From positions 125,798,695 to 125,862,694 of the forward strand of contig CM070904.1 in NCBI GenBank assembly GCA_036417435.1: DNA of 64,000 nt, written 5' to 3'. The DNA comes from Inia geoffrensis (taxonomy: Eukaryota; Chordata; Mammalia; Artiodactyla; Iniidae). Positions within the stretch are counted from its first letter, which is position 1. Each line of letters starts with the position of its first letter. The translations under genes and the position numbers were made by a program. Under the pieces are notes generated by a model. It saw nothing but the letters and a program-made list of their open reading frames with translations, made no database searches and was not told the origin of the DNA. Positions 22,741 through 34,334 of this stretch are shown piece by piece.

Positions 22741-24500
22741 GTATCCTCAACAGAATGATGCACCCTTATGTGTTAGACTGAGATATCATGAGTCAGTGGG
22801 AGTGGGTGGGGGAAAGAATCCATCTGAGAAGGTTGGCGGAAATTAATTGTTGTGGTAGCTGGGCGGGCAGTCCCAGTGGGGCAGACCGTGTTCATGCTGG
22901 AGCTGGGCCGACTTTCTGCTCTGGCAGTTTCAGAAGCAAGCAGGACTGGCCCACTGAACCCTTGGGGACCTCTGGGGCCTACGAGGGCCATAGCTGGTAT
23001 GTATCCAGTGTGGTTCTTTAGGACTCTACTGGGGTTCTTTGAGACACTGCCCCAAGCTGGAGATCAGAACATCTGAGTCACATCCTATTCTGGTGAACCC
23101 CAAAAAGTAGATAAGAATTGTCATACGTTCATGCTCAACTTTGGTCGACCTAACCCATTGTCAACTTCCCCATGTTTGACTTGGGTGTATTCAGCTTTCC
23201 AACAGCCCCATCACCTTTGGCCACAGTCCAGGCCCTCCACCCCTTTCACACATCCAACCCAGAGAGATCTATTGGCCGTCAAATCAACATTTTGAACTAC
23301 CTACTATAGCACCTGCCTGGAAGCCCACAGCTGTTTGTGCATCTGCCTCTCTTGGTCTGTATCACCCTAGTTTTGCTACTCATGGGCCTTTTACTGAGGT
23401 TAGTCCTTATAGTTTATGACTGTGAATAGAAAATGGAAAAATGGAAGTGCTGATACTAGTGATAGGAAAGGACCTTAATACAGGTGAGACAAAGATGGAG
23501 ATCCTGAGATGTGCTGAAGTAGTCAAGCTCGGCCTCGGTCAGCTGCACCTTGGACGTAAGCTGGCCACACCTGCTGCAATGTGGAGGGCAAGAATGCAGT
23601 CAAAGGGTACGTGCACAGTCATGGTCATAGAAGATTGCATTTACACTGCAAGGTGTAATTAGAGGTTTGGGTGTATTTTCAGCTCGGGGGGCATAGGATC
23701 CATGCCACACTCCCTGCCCCTTTCTCACTAGTTCTGAGTCTGTTGCTGGACTTGATGACTTCAGTTCTGTCTTTTAAGGACCACTGTGTTCATCTTCAAA
23801 TAGTCTCCCCAAGTCTATCACAGCCTGCACACGGCTACCAGTGAGGGCTTCCGAAAACACAGACCAGGCCCTGGTCCTGCCCAGGTGGAGTCTCCGGGTC
23901 CCAGCTCTCCAGCCCAGGGACTGCCCGCTAAACCGCCCATCAGGCCCTGCTAGCCATGCTTCCCCCAGGCCAAGACCCACCCGGCACTGGCGGCCTTCCA
24001 GCTGCTCTCACCCGGCTCCATTCGACATGGTGGGGCCCCCTGGACCTGCTTCTCTCCAAAATGTCTCGGGCTCTGCCGCTTCTCGCTTCCCTTTGTGAAG
24101 TGAAGCGCGGCCCCTCACAGCTGGTCTGCCGTCACCTCCACACAAGCCTTTGGTAACAGCTGCTTAACCAAAGGTTTTTCACGTCACCACTGAAAGGGCG
24201 CCATGGATGAGCTGAAGCATCCAGTCTCCATCCCTGACGGGCTCCCTCTGTACGCCCTTCACCCCCACCTTCTTCCCTGGCTCCAGGCCCCTCGGTGACT
24301 CCCCTCTCTGCTCCTGCCTAATCACACTGACCTGGGCCAGCGGACAGGTTACAAAGCCCTTGCTTTTGTTTATGCTTATTGCAAAATAAAAAACAAAAAA
24401 CAAGCTGAGGCCAGAGATTGGGAGGCACCATGAAGAGTCTGTTTTATAATTTTCATTCCTCACTTCAGGCCATATATATTCTTTCCATGCTAGTGCACAG
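22741..24500. other. Unexplained non-coding DNA
   Basis: About 1.75 kb with no gene and no repeat that I can name. 23,080-23,700 has intermediate GC content and looks like a coherent older insert or a retroviral or pseudogene relic, but no frame runs beyond about 70 codons. Confidence 0.35.
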
Positions 24501-24506
24501 TCTTCA

Positions 24507-24586
<80 letters not shown>
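24507..24586. repeat. Compound microsatellite (AAAT)n(GT)n
   Basis: About 12 AAAT units run directly into about 16 GT units. It adjoins the 3' end of the reverse-strand L1. Confidence 0.95.
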
Positions 24587-24587
<1 letters not shown>

Positions 24588-24653
24588 TTTTAAACAATAT
24601 CACTGACTATATTCCCCATGCTGTACATTTCATTTTCATGACTCATTTATTTT

Positions 24654-24848
24654 TTTTATTTTTTATTTATTTATTTTTTTGCAGTACGCGGGCCTCTCAC
24701 TGCTGTGGCCTCTCCCGTTGTGGAGCACAGGCTCCGGACGCGCAAGCTCAGAGGCCATGGCTCACGGGCGCAGCCGCTCCGCGGCACGTGGGATCTTCCC
24801 TTGCATCGGCAGGCGAACTCTCAACCACTGCGCCACCAGGGAAGCCCC
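24654..24848 (-). mobile_element. CHR SINE in the L1 3' UTR
   Basis: Reverse of the 'gtaccgc' subtype: starts with a T-rich tail, then 'gcagtacgcgggcctctcac', and ends 'cgccaccagggaagccccc'. A perfect 17-bp target-site duplication 'catgactcatttatttt' lies at 24,637-24,653 and 24,849-24,865. About 30 bp around the B box is missing between 'gggatcttccc' and 'ttgcatcggcag'. Confidence 0.95.
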
Positions 24849-25009
24849 CATGACTCATTTATTTTGTGGGAAGTTTATACTTCTTAATCTTCCTCACCTA
24901 TTTCACTCATCCCCCTCCACCGCCCTCCCCTCTGGCAATGACCTGTTTGTTCTTTGTATCTATGAGTCTGTTCCTGTTTTGCTATGTTTGTTCACTTGTT
25001 TTGTTTTTT

Positions 25010-26932
25010 AAATTCCACATGTAAGTGAAATCACAGTATTTGACTTCATCTGACTTATTTCACTTAGCATAATACCCTCTAGGTCTACCCATGTTGTCTC
25101 AAATGGCAAAATTTCATTCTTTTTTATGACTGAGTAGTATTCCATTGTGATATATATACATATATATATATATTCCATTGTAATATATATAACGTAATAT
25201 ATATATAGGCCACATCTTCTTTATCCATTCACCTACTGATGAACACTTAAGTTGCTTCCGTATCTTGACTATTGTAAGTAATGCTGCGCTGACCATGGTG
25301 GGGGGGTGCAATATATCTTTTAGAATTAGTGTTTTTATTTTCTTAGGAAAAATATCCAGAAGTGAAATTGCTGGATCACATGGTAGTTATATTTTTAATT
25401 TTTTGAGGAACCTCCATGGTGTTCTCCACAGTGGCTGTACCAATTTACATTCCCTCTAAGAGTGCACAAGTGTCCCCTTTTCTCCACATCCTCACCAACA
25501 CTTGTTCTTTGTTGTCTTTTTGATGTTAGCCATTCTGCCAGATGGGAGGTGATATCTCATTGTGGTGTTGATTTGCATTTCCCTGATAATTAGTGATGTT
25601 GAGCATCTCTACATGTGTCTGTTGACCATCTGCATGTCTTTTTTGGAAAAATGTCTATTCAGTTTCTCTGCCCATTTTTGTTTGTTTGTTTGTTTGTTTT
25701 GGCTGCACCAGGTCTTAGTTGTGGCACACGGGATCTTCATTGCAGCATGTGGGATCGTTAGTTGTGGCGTGTGGGAACTTAGTTGTGGCACGCATGTGGG
25801 ATCTAGTTCCCTGACCAGGGATCGAACCTGGGCCCCCTGCATTGGGAGCACAGAGTCTTCTCCACTGGACCACCAGGGAAGTCCCTCTGCCCATTTTTTT
25901 AATCAGGTTGTTTGGGGTTTGTTGATGAGTTGTATGAGTTCTTTGTATATTTTGGATATTGACCCTTATCAGATATATCACTTGTAAATATCTTCTCCCA
26001 TTCAGTGGGCAGCTACAGATAGTTTCCTTTGCTGTGCAAGAGCTTTTTAGTTTGATATAATCCCATTTTATTTCTTCTTTTGTTTTCCTTACCTGAGGAA
26101 ACACATCCAAAAAAATATTGCTAAGACCAATGTCAAAGTGTGTACTGCTTATGTTTTCTTCCAGTTTTATGGTTTCAGGTCTTACACATAAGTCTTTATT
26201 CCATTTTGAGTTTATTTTTGTATATGATATTAGAAAGTAGTTCATTTGATTCTTTTGAATGTATCAATAGCTATCCAGTTTTCCCAACACCATTTATTGA
26301 AGAGGCTGTCTTTTCCCCATTGTATTTCTCCATTGCCTCCTTTGTTGTACACTAACTGAACATAGAAGTGTGGGTTCATTTCTGGTCTCTATTCTGTCCC
26401 AATGATCTATGTATCTGTGTCTGTGCCAGTACTACATTGTTTTGATGACTGTAGCTTTGTAATATAATTTGAAATCAGGGAGCATGATACCTCCAGGTTT
26501 GTCCTTCTCTCTCAAGATTGTTTTGGCTATTCATGGTCTTTTGTGTCTCCATACAAATTTTAGAATTTTTTGTTCTAGTTCTGTGAAAAATGCCATTAGT
26601 ATTTTGATAGGGATTACATTGAATCTCTAGATTGCCTTGTGTAATATGGTCATTTTAACAATATTAATTCTTTTGATCTGTGAGCACAGTGTATCTTTCC
26701 ATTTGTTTGTGTCATCTTCAATATCTTTCATTAAGCTCTTATGTTTTCCAAGTAAAGGTCTTTTACCTCCTTGTTTAGATTTATTCCTAGGTATTTTATT
26801 CTTATTGATGCAATTGCAAATTAGGTTGTTTCCTTAATTTCTCTTTCTGATAGTTTGTTGTTCATGTATAGCAATGCAACAGATTTCTGTATATTAATTT
26901 CATACCCTGCAACTTTACTGAATTCATTTATT
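25010..26932 (-). pseudogene. L1 ORF2 C-terminal remnant
   Basis: The minus strand carries the familiar order of L1 ORF2 downstream of the reverse transcriptase core, ending with the segment whose plus-strand form is 'gacttatttcacttagcata'. Frames are broken by stops and frameshifts and by a CHR SINE at 25,680-25,884. The catalytic YADD region is not present in what remains. Confidence 0.8.
25680..25884 (-). mobile_element. CHR SINE in L1 ORF2
   Basis: Tail (TTTG)n, body 'ggctgcaccaggtcttagtt', and head end 'ggaccaccagggaagtcc'. The 14-bp target-site duplication 'ctctgcccattttt' lies at 25,666-25,679 and 25,885-25,898. Confidence 0.93.
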
Positions 26933-26944
26933 AGTTCTTTTTTT

Positions 26945-27150
26945 TTTTCTTTTTTTTTGCAGTATGCGGGCCTCTCACTGTTGTGGCCTCTCCCATTGTG
27001 GAGCACAGGCTCCGGACACGCAGGCTCAGTGGCCATGGCTCACGGGCCCAGCCGCTCCGCAGCACGTGGGATCTTCCCGGACCGGGGCATGAACCTGTGT
27101 CCCTTGCATCAGCAGGCAGACTCTCAACCACTGCACCACGAGGGAAGCCC
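26945..27150 (-). mobile_element. CHR SINE at the L1 deletion junction (first)
   Basis: Reverse 'gtaccgc' subtype: 'gcagtatgcgggcctctcac' through 'ccaccacgagggaagccc'-type end. The target-site duplication 'agttcttttttt' lies at 26,933-26,944 and 27,151-27,162. Confidence 0.92.
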
Positions 27151-27162
27151 AGTTCTTTTTTT

Positions 27163-27427
27163 AATAAATGTATTTTATCTATTTATTTTTGGCTGCGTTG
27201 GGTTTTCTTTGCTGTGTATGGGCTTTTCTCTAGTTGCAGCAAGCAGGGGCTGCTCTTCACTGTGGTGCGTGGGCCTGTCACTGCAGTGGTTTCTTTTGTT
27301 GCAGAGCACAGGCTCTAGGTGCATGGGCTTCAATGGCTATGCCATGCGGGCTCAGTAGTTGTAGCCCACAGGCTCTAGAGCACAGGCTCAGTAGTTGTGG
27401 TGCACAGGCTTAGTTGCTCCGTGGCAT
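27163..27427 (-). mobile_element. Long CHR SINE at the L1 deletion junction (second, incomplete)
   Basis: Starts with an (ATTT)-rich tail and 'ggctgcgttgggttttcttt', runs through 'agtagttgtagcccacaggc', and stops at 'gttgctccgtggcatgtg'. The tRNA-like head is missing, so it joins ORF1 sequence directly. It sits head-to-tail with the preceding SINE. Confidence 0.9.
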
Positions 27428-27488
27428 GTGTTCTCTCTTTTCTCCTTCTGGGACACCTATTGTGAATGTTAGTATGCCTGATGTTGTC

Positions 27489-27719
27489 CTAGAGGTCTCT
27501 TACACTGTCCTCATTTTTTTTAATTCTTTTTTCTTTTTTCTGTTCAGCTTGGGTGATGTTCATTACTCTGTCTTCCAGTTCACAGATCCATTCGTATGTA
27601 TCATCTAATCTACTGTTGATTCCTTCTAGTGTTTGTTGTTGTTTCAGTTTTGAATTCAGCTCTGTTTGATTCTTCTTCATTAAACTTCTCACTGTGTTCA
27701 TCCATTCTTCTGAGTTCAT
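27489..27719 (-). pseudogene. L1 ORF1 coiled-coil fragment
   Basis: A 76-codon minus-strand frame contains 'LEGINSRLDD' and 'ELEDRVMNIT', typical of the ORF1p coiled coil just before its RNA-binding region. ORF1p is the RNA-binding trimer that packages L1 RNA. Only this fragment survives. Confidence 0.85.
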
Positions 27720-29001
27720 TGAGCACCTTTATGATCATTACCTTGAATTCTTTATTGGGTAGATTGGTTATCTTCACTCTTCTTAGATCTTCTGGGTTTT
27801 ATCTTGTTCCTTCATTTGGAACATATTCCTCTGTCACCTCATTTTACCTAATTCCCTGTTTTTATTTTTATGTATTAGGTAGGTCGGTTATGTTTCCCAA
27901 TGTTGGAGAAGTGGCCTTATGTAAGAGTCATCTTTTGAGACACAGCAGCACACTGTCCTCTGGTCAACAGAGTTATACGCTCTAGTGGTGTCCCCTATGT
28001 GGGCTGTATGGGCCCTTCTGTTGTGGCAGGGCTGACTACTGTGGGCCTGGTGGCAGGTGGGGCTGGCCCCAAGCCCAGTTGGCTGCCAGGCCCTACCTCA
28101 TGCGGCAGTTGCTGGTGGGCTGCTAGGCTGAGTCCTGGTGCAGCTGGTTGTGGGGCCTGGAGGATCCCAGGGCTGGTGCTGGCCTGCTGGTGGGCAAAGC
28201 CAGGTCCTGGGGAGGCTGGTTAAGGGGCTGGTGGGTCCACAGCTGGTGCAGCCCTGCTGGTGGGTAAGGCTGGATCTCCAGGAGACTGGCTGACTGGCCA
28301 TGGGGGTTCCCAGGACTGGTGCTAACTGGCTGGTGGGCAGGGAAGCCCCCTGTGGTAATAGGCTAGAGGAAGGACTCCAAAATGGCCCTTTGCACTAGCA
28401 TCCTCATGGTAGATTGAGCTCCCCAAAATGACCCTTGCCAGCATCTATGTCCCTAGGGGGAGTCCCAGTCCCAGTTGCCTCCTGCTTCACCAAGATCAAT
28501 AAGTGAGTGTGACCCAGGCTCCTTTCAAACTACTCCCTCTGCTGGGTCTCAGAGCATGTGGGATTTTGTGTGCACCCTTTAAGAGCAGAGTCTCTGTTTT
28601 CTACGGCCTCCCAGCTCTCCCATACACAAGCCCTGCTGGCCTTCAAGCCAGTCATTCTTGGGACTCATCTTCCCAATTCAGGACCCCTGGGCTGGGGAGG
28701 CTGATGTGGGGCTTGAATGCCTCACTCCTTGAGAAGAACCTCTGCAATTGTAATTATCCTCCTGTTTGCGGGTCACCTATCTGGGGGTATGGGTCTTGAC
28801 TATACAATGTCTCTGCTCCACCTACCTATCTTGTTGTGGTTCCTTCTTTATATCTTTAGTCGTGAAAAATCTTTTCTGCTAGTCTTCAGGTCATTCTCAT
28901 TGAGACTTGCTCTGTAAATAGTAGTAATTTTGGTGTGTCTGTGGGAAGAGGTGAGCTCAGGGTCTTCCTGCTCCACCATTTTGGCTACTCCCTCCATAAT
29001 T

Positions 29002-29131
29002 TTTTTTTTTTTTTCTTTTTTTGGCTACTCCACGTGGCATGCAGGATCTTAGTTCCCTCACCAGGGATCAAACCCATGCCCCCTGCAGTGGAAGCACCGA
29101 GTCCTAACCACTGGACTGCCAGGGAATTCCC
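29002..29131 (-). mobile_element. Short CHR SINE (CHR-1 type)
   Basis: T-rich tail, then 'ggatcttagttccctcacca', 'cccctgcagtggaagcaccg' and the end 'ggactgccagggaattccc'. It lies immediately beside the L1 5' end; the flanking duplication is obscured by AT-rich sequence. Confidence 0.9.
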
Positions 29132-29345
29132 AATAATTATAATTTTTAAACCACAAATTCTATTAAGTGGATACACCAGCATTTATTTAACCATTCTCCA
29201 ATTGTGGATCATTTGGGCAGTTTTTCCTTCTTTGGGGATTATTGTTTTAAAATATACCCCCCACAGGGGAATCATGGTGTCAAAGGGCATTAATGTTTTT
29301 ATGGCCCTTGCTATATATTTTTAGATACCCCTTTCTAAAGGGGAA
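29132..29345 (-). repeat. Probable old L1 fragment
   Basis: 'ccattctccaattgtggatc' and 'atttgggcagtttttccttc' resemble the reverse strand of L1M ORF2 or 3' region. Confidence 0.4.
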
Positions 29346-29382
29346 GGGGGAGGAGGCTGGTATCAATCCCCCCTGACTAGAT

Positions 29383-29862
29383 CGGTGGTTCTCAAAGTGT
29401 GGTCCAGGCACCCCTTGCGGAGAGGGTTCCTGGGACACTTTTAGGGAACCCACAAAGTCAAAACCATTTTTATAATATTACTAAGATGTTATTAGCCTTT
29501 TCCACACACTTCCTCTCATGAGTGTACAGTGGACTTTTCCAGAGGCTGCAAGATGTGTGATATCACAACAGACTGAATGCAGAAGCAGAAAGGAAAAGTC
29601 AACCATCTTTTATTAAGTCAGACATCAAAGAGATTTAGGAACCTGTAAAGATAATACCTCTCTTCTCACTAATTTTTTTGTTTTGGAAAATAAAATTATT
29701 TTTCATAAAAATGTTATGCAAATATTTAAAATTTTTGTTTTAATTTCTAACATCAAAAATACTGATAGACATAATCTACATAAATAAAAGCTTTGGCGGG
29801 GGGGTCCTTAATACTTTTTAATAGTGTAAAGTTTTCCTAAGATCGTAATTTGATAACCGCTG
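29383..29862. mobile_element. Non-autonomous hAT (Charlie-like) DNA transposon
   Basis: Imperfect terminal inverted repeats: 'cggtggttctcaaa' at 29,383 and 'tttgataaccgctg' ending at 29,862. The interior ('gtgtacagtggacttttcca', 'gcaacagactgaatgcagaa'-like) matches a common mammalian MITE that I remember but cannot name with certainty. The 8-bp target duplication has decayed. Confidence 0.75.
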
Positions 29863-31580
29863 ACCTGGACATGATATGGCAGAGTGCAGGGTCAGCTGAG
29901 TGGGGCTCATTTCAACCAACACCTCCTAGCCTGTACCCCAGGCAAGGCACCTCGGATGACATGCAAAGAAATGCTACATTTTTTTCTTTTTATCTCTTCT
30001 TCCCCACTTTTATTTCTTCTGCTCTTCCCTTTCCCTCTTCTCAGCTTTCCTCTTGTTTTTCTCCTTTCCCCTCCCCCAGCCTCAATTCTCATAACAAAAG
30101 TCACACAGATAACAACACCTTCCCTTTTTCATATGAACTGAAATTTTTTTCTTACATCTAAATAAAGATTTGGTGACATTTGAAATAGGCTTTTCGTTAT
30201 TACTCATCCCATTCAAAAAAGTAATGTGTATATTTTTAAAACACCTCTTCACATGTAACCAAAGAACTGAAAATGAGATTTTTTTCCCTATCAAATTGGC
30301 AGAGATTTATTAAATGACAATTCTTAGTGCTGGCAGAAGTCTAGGAAAAAGGACATTTCCATGCAGCTTCTAGAAGGCAATTTGGCAGTACCGATCAAGA
30401 GCCTTAAAAATAGCTTACCCTTTGACCCAGAGGAACATAAATGTTTATCAGGTCTGCTTTGTGCCACTTGCCACTTGGAGTTTCCTGAGAATTGAGAGTA
30501 GGAAGGAACTTTTTTCCCCTTTTATTCTACCCAGAGATGATTAAATTAGGGAGGGAGGGGGTTTCTAGACTTCAGGTAGAAACAACATGATCAAAGGCAA
30601 GTCTTCCAGCAGGCCTGAGGAAGGTACCACTTGGGTGCCGGGAGCTGGCAAGTCTGGTGACCACTTTGACTGTTCTCCATATCGGAATGCTTTCCTGCTA
30701 TTCTCAAGCCTTTAGTAAGATATGATTAAAAGGTACATCCTGGGCTTAGCTATGAGATCCGTAAGTCATCTGGAGTCTCACCACCCCTTGAGCTCTAGAC
30801 GAGACTGGCTCACCTGGACCTCAAGGGGCTGGAGAAGGACAAAGCCCTCCCTCCCTGGGATGTCCTGTTCCATGGATAAAGAATAGCCAAAGCCCTCCCA
30901 AGTTTTCTAGGAGCTCCCAGGGCAGGGCTGGCTGACATCTCCATGGTGCCCTCTGGCCACCATGCTGTCAGCCTCTTCCTAGAGTTCCAGCAAGCCACCC
31001 TGCCCACAGGCAGTCATGAGTTTCCTGGGAATTTTTTTTAATTTGGGTGCTGCAGAGGGACAAGAGGATTCGTGTCACAAAACACAAACTTCAGCTTAAC
31101 CACAGCTAAAATGACCCGCAGCCACCCTGTCCCTGAGGAGCAGCCTCAGGCTTGCCTCCACACGGACCCCAGCCTCTTTCTGGCAGGCTCTTCTCACTGC
31201 CTTCCCAACCTTTCTCTCTCTCCTCCCTTACCTCCCACAGAGCACTTGAAGCCTCTGAGTTGTGGCACAAGTTCATTCTGACAACCACACCCTTAAGTCC
31301 CACCTTCTGCCCTCACAGTTGTCGAGATGTTTCCTCGGCTAAGAGGACTTCTGGTGTCAGTTGTTACAGTGATTTTTTTCATCCTGTTTCAACTGGGCTT
31401 TGGGGAATTGAGGTAAAGCCTGGGCCCACACTTGGGGTGCAGTGGCTTGGGGAGAAAGTGCACCCCACAAAAGCTGGTTCTGAGGTGGCCAGAGGTGAGG
31501 AAGGAGACACTATGACTAAGGTGACCAGGGGCAACCAGGAAAGTTTTGTGCATCCTGGAGGTTTCCTCAGGCCTTCTAGG
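29863..31580. other. Non-coding DNA with an old L1 scrap
   Basis: 30,260-30,450 ('gaaggcaatttggcagtacc', 'taccctttgacccag') resembles L1M ORF2 text on the plus strand. The rest, including 30,480-31,580, is unassigned. I see no exon that I can support. Confidence 0.4.
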
Positions 31581-31584
31581 ATAA

Positions 31585-32410
31585 TGGATCCCCCAATGAT
31601 GTCCACGTACTAGTCCCCAGAACCTGTGAATGTTAAGGGACATGGCAAGGGGAATTAAGGTTACAGATGGAATTAAGCTTGCTAATCAACTGCCCTAAAA
31701 ATAGGGAGATTATCCTGGGTTATCCAGATGGGCCCAATGTAATCACAAGAGTTCTTAAAAGTAGAAGGGGGAGGCAGGAAAGAAAGCCAGGGGGATGTGA
31801 TGGGAGAAGGGCTCAAGACACTGTTGCTGGCTTTAAACATGAAGGAAGGGGCCACGAGCCAAGGACTGTGGGCAGAGCAGCCTCGAGAAGCTGGAAAGGT
31901 CAAGGAAACAGGTTGTCCCTTGGAGCCTCCAGAAGGAATGCAGCCTTGCCACCATCTTGATTTTAGTCCAGTGAGACCTGTGTTGGACTTCCAAACTACA
32001 GAACTGGAAGATAATTAACGTGTGGGTTTTTTTTTTTTTAAGAAGATGTTGGGGGTAGGAGTTTAATTAATTTACTTATTTTTGCTGTGTTGGGTCTTCG
32101 TCTCTCTGCGAGGGCTTTCTCTAGTTGTGGAGAGCGGGGGCCACTCTTCAACACGGTGCGCTGGCCTCTCATTATCGTGGCCTCTCTTGTTGCGGAGCAC
32201 AGGCTCCAGACGCGCAGGCGCAGCAGTTGTGGCTCATGGGCGTAGTTGCTCCGCGGCATGTGGGATCCTCCCAGACCAGGGCTCGAACCTGTGTCCCCTG
32301 CATTAGCAGGCAGATTCTCAAGCACTGTGCCACCAGGGAAGCCCCTGTGTGTTGTTTTAAACCACTTAATACGTGGTCCTTTGTTAGAACAGCCACAGGA
32401 AACTAATAGA
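31585..32410 (+). mobile_element. MLT1-type (MaLR) LTR, sense, split by a SINE
   Basis: 'ggatcccccaatgatgtcca', 'agatgggcccaatgtaatca', 'aagtagaagggggaggcagg' and 'ttccaaactacagaactgga', resuming after the SINE with 'ttgttttaaaccacttaata' and 'ggaaactaata'. This is the normal order of an MLT1 LTR. MaLRs are ERVL-related; no coding part is present. Confidence 0.85.
32040..32343 (-). mobile_element. CHR SINE nested in MLT1
   Basis: Reverse strand: 'tgctgtgttgggtcttcgtc', 'attatcgtggcctctcttgt', 'ggtgccaccagggaagcccc'-type end. 'cgtgtgggtttt' on the left and 'gtgtgttgtttt' on the right look like the target duplication. Confidence 0.9.
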
Positions 32411-33640
32411 CCTTCCCAGACACTGTCAGGAGAAGAGAACCTGGTAAAGGTCTGCACATCCTGGGTCCCTGGGATTGTAATGAGGGCATTATAAGGCAGA
32501 ATCATCCAGGAATCCATAGATGCTGGAAACATCCAGGATACGTATACCCAGAAGAGACCTTGCCAAAGACCACCACCATGAAAAGTGTGACTTTGCACAG
32601 GACCAGGAAGAACGGGCTGGCAGTCCCCAGGGTCTTCTGGAACCATTTCCCCCCTGGGGGATTCCCTGGGTGGGTCCTTGGTTTGGAGGCTCAGACATCT
32701 CTTGGGTGGGTGTCATGGAGTGTCGTCACGTTAGCCAAGCTCATTCTGAGAACCACAGCTCCCGAGGCTGCATGACACTAGCTTCTGATTATCAGGACCT
32801 TATCTCTCTTGAACCAAGATACCTAGGAAGCCAAATCATAACCGGAAGACTTCTGAGCAAGTTCTGTGACTTGAATGTTTCACAGCCTCTGCTACACAGC
32901 CCCACAGTCGTACTCACAATAGCTGCCCCTAGCACCAGGTAGGCTGTGTGCATCCTTGCACCTGGTTCCCCCAACCCCACCCCCCGACAGAGTACTGACA
33001 TCACTGCCAAGGCCTCATCCTTCACAGTCTCTTTTCAGTGTTTCCACAGTGACAAGAAAGTCCTTGCTCTGGCTCGGGAGCCCTTCTTTCTCCTGAAGCG
33101 GACCTGGCTTTAATCTCTTATGGTCCATTATCTGTTGATTTTCATATTTAGCTTTCAGACAACAGTCTTCCCTTTTTTCCACATCATTGGCAGAAGCCTC
33201 CTGGTAGTTTCTGTGCACAGACAACATCTCTCAACCTATTTTTTCTTGAGACAAAAAAAAAAAAATCCTTGGAGATGGGGGTGCATCTGTGGCTAGGCTG
33301 GACCCTGAAATGGCTCTGGGTACCTGTCTGGGAGGCAGGCTTTGGTTTTTTATCTTTATCCCAGCAAACTGTGATTACCTAGCTCCTCATACCCAGGGTA
33401 CACCTACTCTGTCTGTTTGGAAGCCTCTTTAACTTGAAAACCAGCTGCTCCCTTTCCATTTTACTCTCAAAATTTGTAAACTTCAGATTCTCTGTAGCTT
33501 CTGGGGCTCTTTGTATCATATTTGGCATCCTTTCCAACTTCCCGACAGAAAGACAACCATGAGACCTCTCCCACACCCACCTTTCACCACTAAGCAGCTC
33601 TCTGACCTTAGCTAAGCTAAAGCACTTAGCTCCTCTAAGC
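32411..33640. other. Single-copy non-coding DNA
   Basis: A 140-codon frame at 32,520-32,942 ends beside a donor-like 'gcaccag|gtaggc', but it has no recognised domain and its reverse strand is similarly open. An A run lies near 33,253-33,264. I do not call a gene. Confidence 0.35.
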
Positions 33641-33644
33641 CTCA

Positions 33645-33845
33645 TTCTCTAATCCTACAAGTATTTATTGAGCACCAACTAAGTGCCAGTGGCTTAGGAA
33701 AGTTTCTAGAAATATAGCAGTAAACAAAATAAACAAAAATCCCTGCATTCTAGTGGGACGAGACAGGCAGTAAACAAATAACTAACATACATCGAATGTC
33801 GGTGACAAGTATCAAGGAGAAAACTAAGGCAGGGAAGAGGGATTG
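33645..33845 (-). repeat. LINE-2 3' end (antisense)
   Basis: 'caagtatttattgagcacca', 'actaagtgccagtggcttag' and 'caaaaatccctgcattctag' with 'gacaggcagtaaacaaataa' are characteristic antisense L2. Confidence 0.85.
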
Positions 33846-33924
33846 GGAGCGACAGGGACAGGGGCAGTGTTGGAATTTGAAATCCAGTGACCAAAAAATC
33901 CTCAGTATGGACTGAGAAGGTGAG

Positions 33925-34330
33925 CAAAGCCCTGAAGAGGATGAATCATTTCCTTGTTTGTAACATAGGGATGATAATAAAGTATTTTGTTCATCAAATT
34001 GCTGTGAGGGGCTTCCGTGGTGGCGCAGTGGTTGCGAGTCTGTCTGCCGATGCAGGGGACGCGGGTTCGTGCACCGGTCTGGGAAGATCCCACATGCCGC
34101 GGAGCAGCTGGGCCCGTGAGCCATGACCACTGAGCCTGCGCGTCTGGAGCCTGTGCTCCGCAACGGGAGAGGCCAGAACAGTGAGAGGCCCGTGTACCGC
34201 AAAAAATAATAATAATGATAAATAAATAAACAAATTACTGTGAGGATTATATGAGTTAATACAGACAAAGCACTTAGATCACTGTCTGGCCCATTGTAAG
34301 TGCTTAATAAATATTAGTTATTGTTATAAT
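33925..34330 (+). repeat. MIR split by a CHR SINE
   Basis: 'catttccttgtttgtaacat' and 'agggatgataataaagtatt' before the SINE, then 'tgtgaggattatatgagtta' and 'taagtgcttaataaatatta' after it. Together these make a sense MIR. Confidence 0.85.
34010..34230 (+). mobile_element. CHR SINE in MIR, 'gtaccgc' subtype
   Basis: 'cttccgtggtggcgcagtgg' to 'gagaggcccgtgtaccgc', with an A/T-rich tail. The 15-bp target-site duplication is 'caaattgctgtgagg' (33,995-34,009) and 'caaattactgtgagg' (34,231-34,245), one difference. Confidence 0.96.
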
Positions 34331-34334
34331 CATT

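Larger units (their letters stand above)
24590..28998 (-). mobile_element. Reverse-strand LINE-1 with both ends but an internal deletion
   Basis: Reading the minus strand from 28,998 down: the 5' UTR starts 'gtagccaaaatggtggagca' and 'gaccctgagctcacctcttc', followed by GC-rich 'ctggtgggc' units (28,000-28,340), an ORF1 piece (27,430-27,720), then the C-terminal half of ORF2 (26,932 to about 25,010) and a 3' UTR near 24,600-25,010. The end of ORF1, the endonuclease and most of the reverse transcriptase are missing. Four CHR SINEs sit inside it. It cannot mobilise itself. Confidence 0.88.

Noticed and set aside
28000..28799. Open frames between 28.0 and 28.8 kb
   Set aside because: This is the GC-rich 5' UTR of a reverse-strand LINE-1.
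32520..32942. Possible exon ending at a gtaggc donor
   Set aside because: No acceptor, no domain, and the opposite strand is similarly open. A single donor match is weak evidence.
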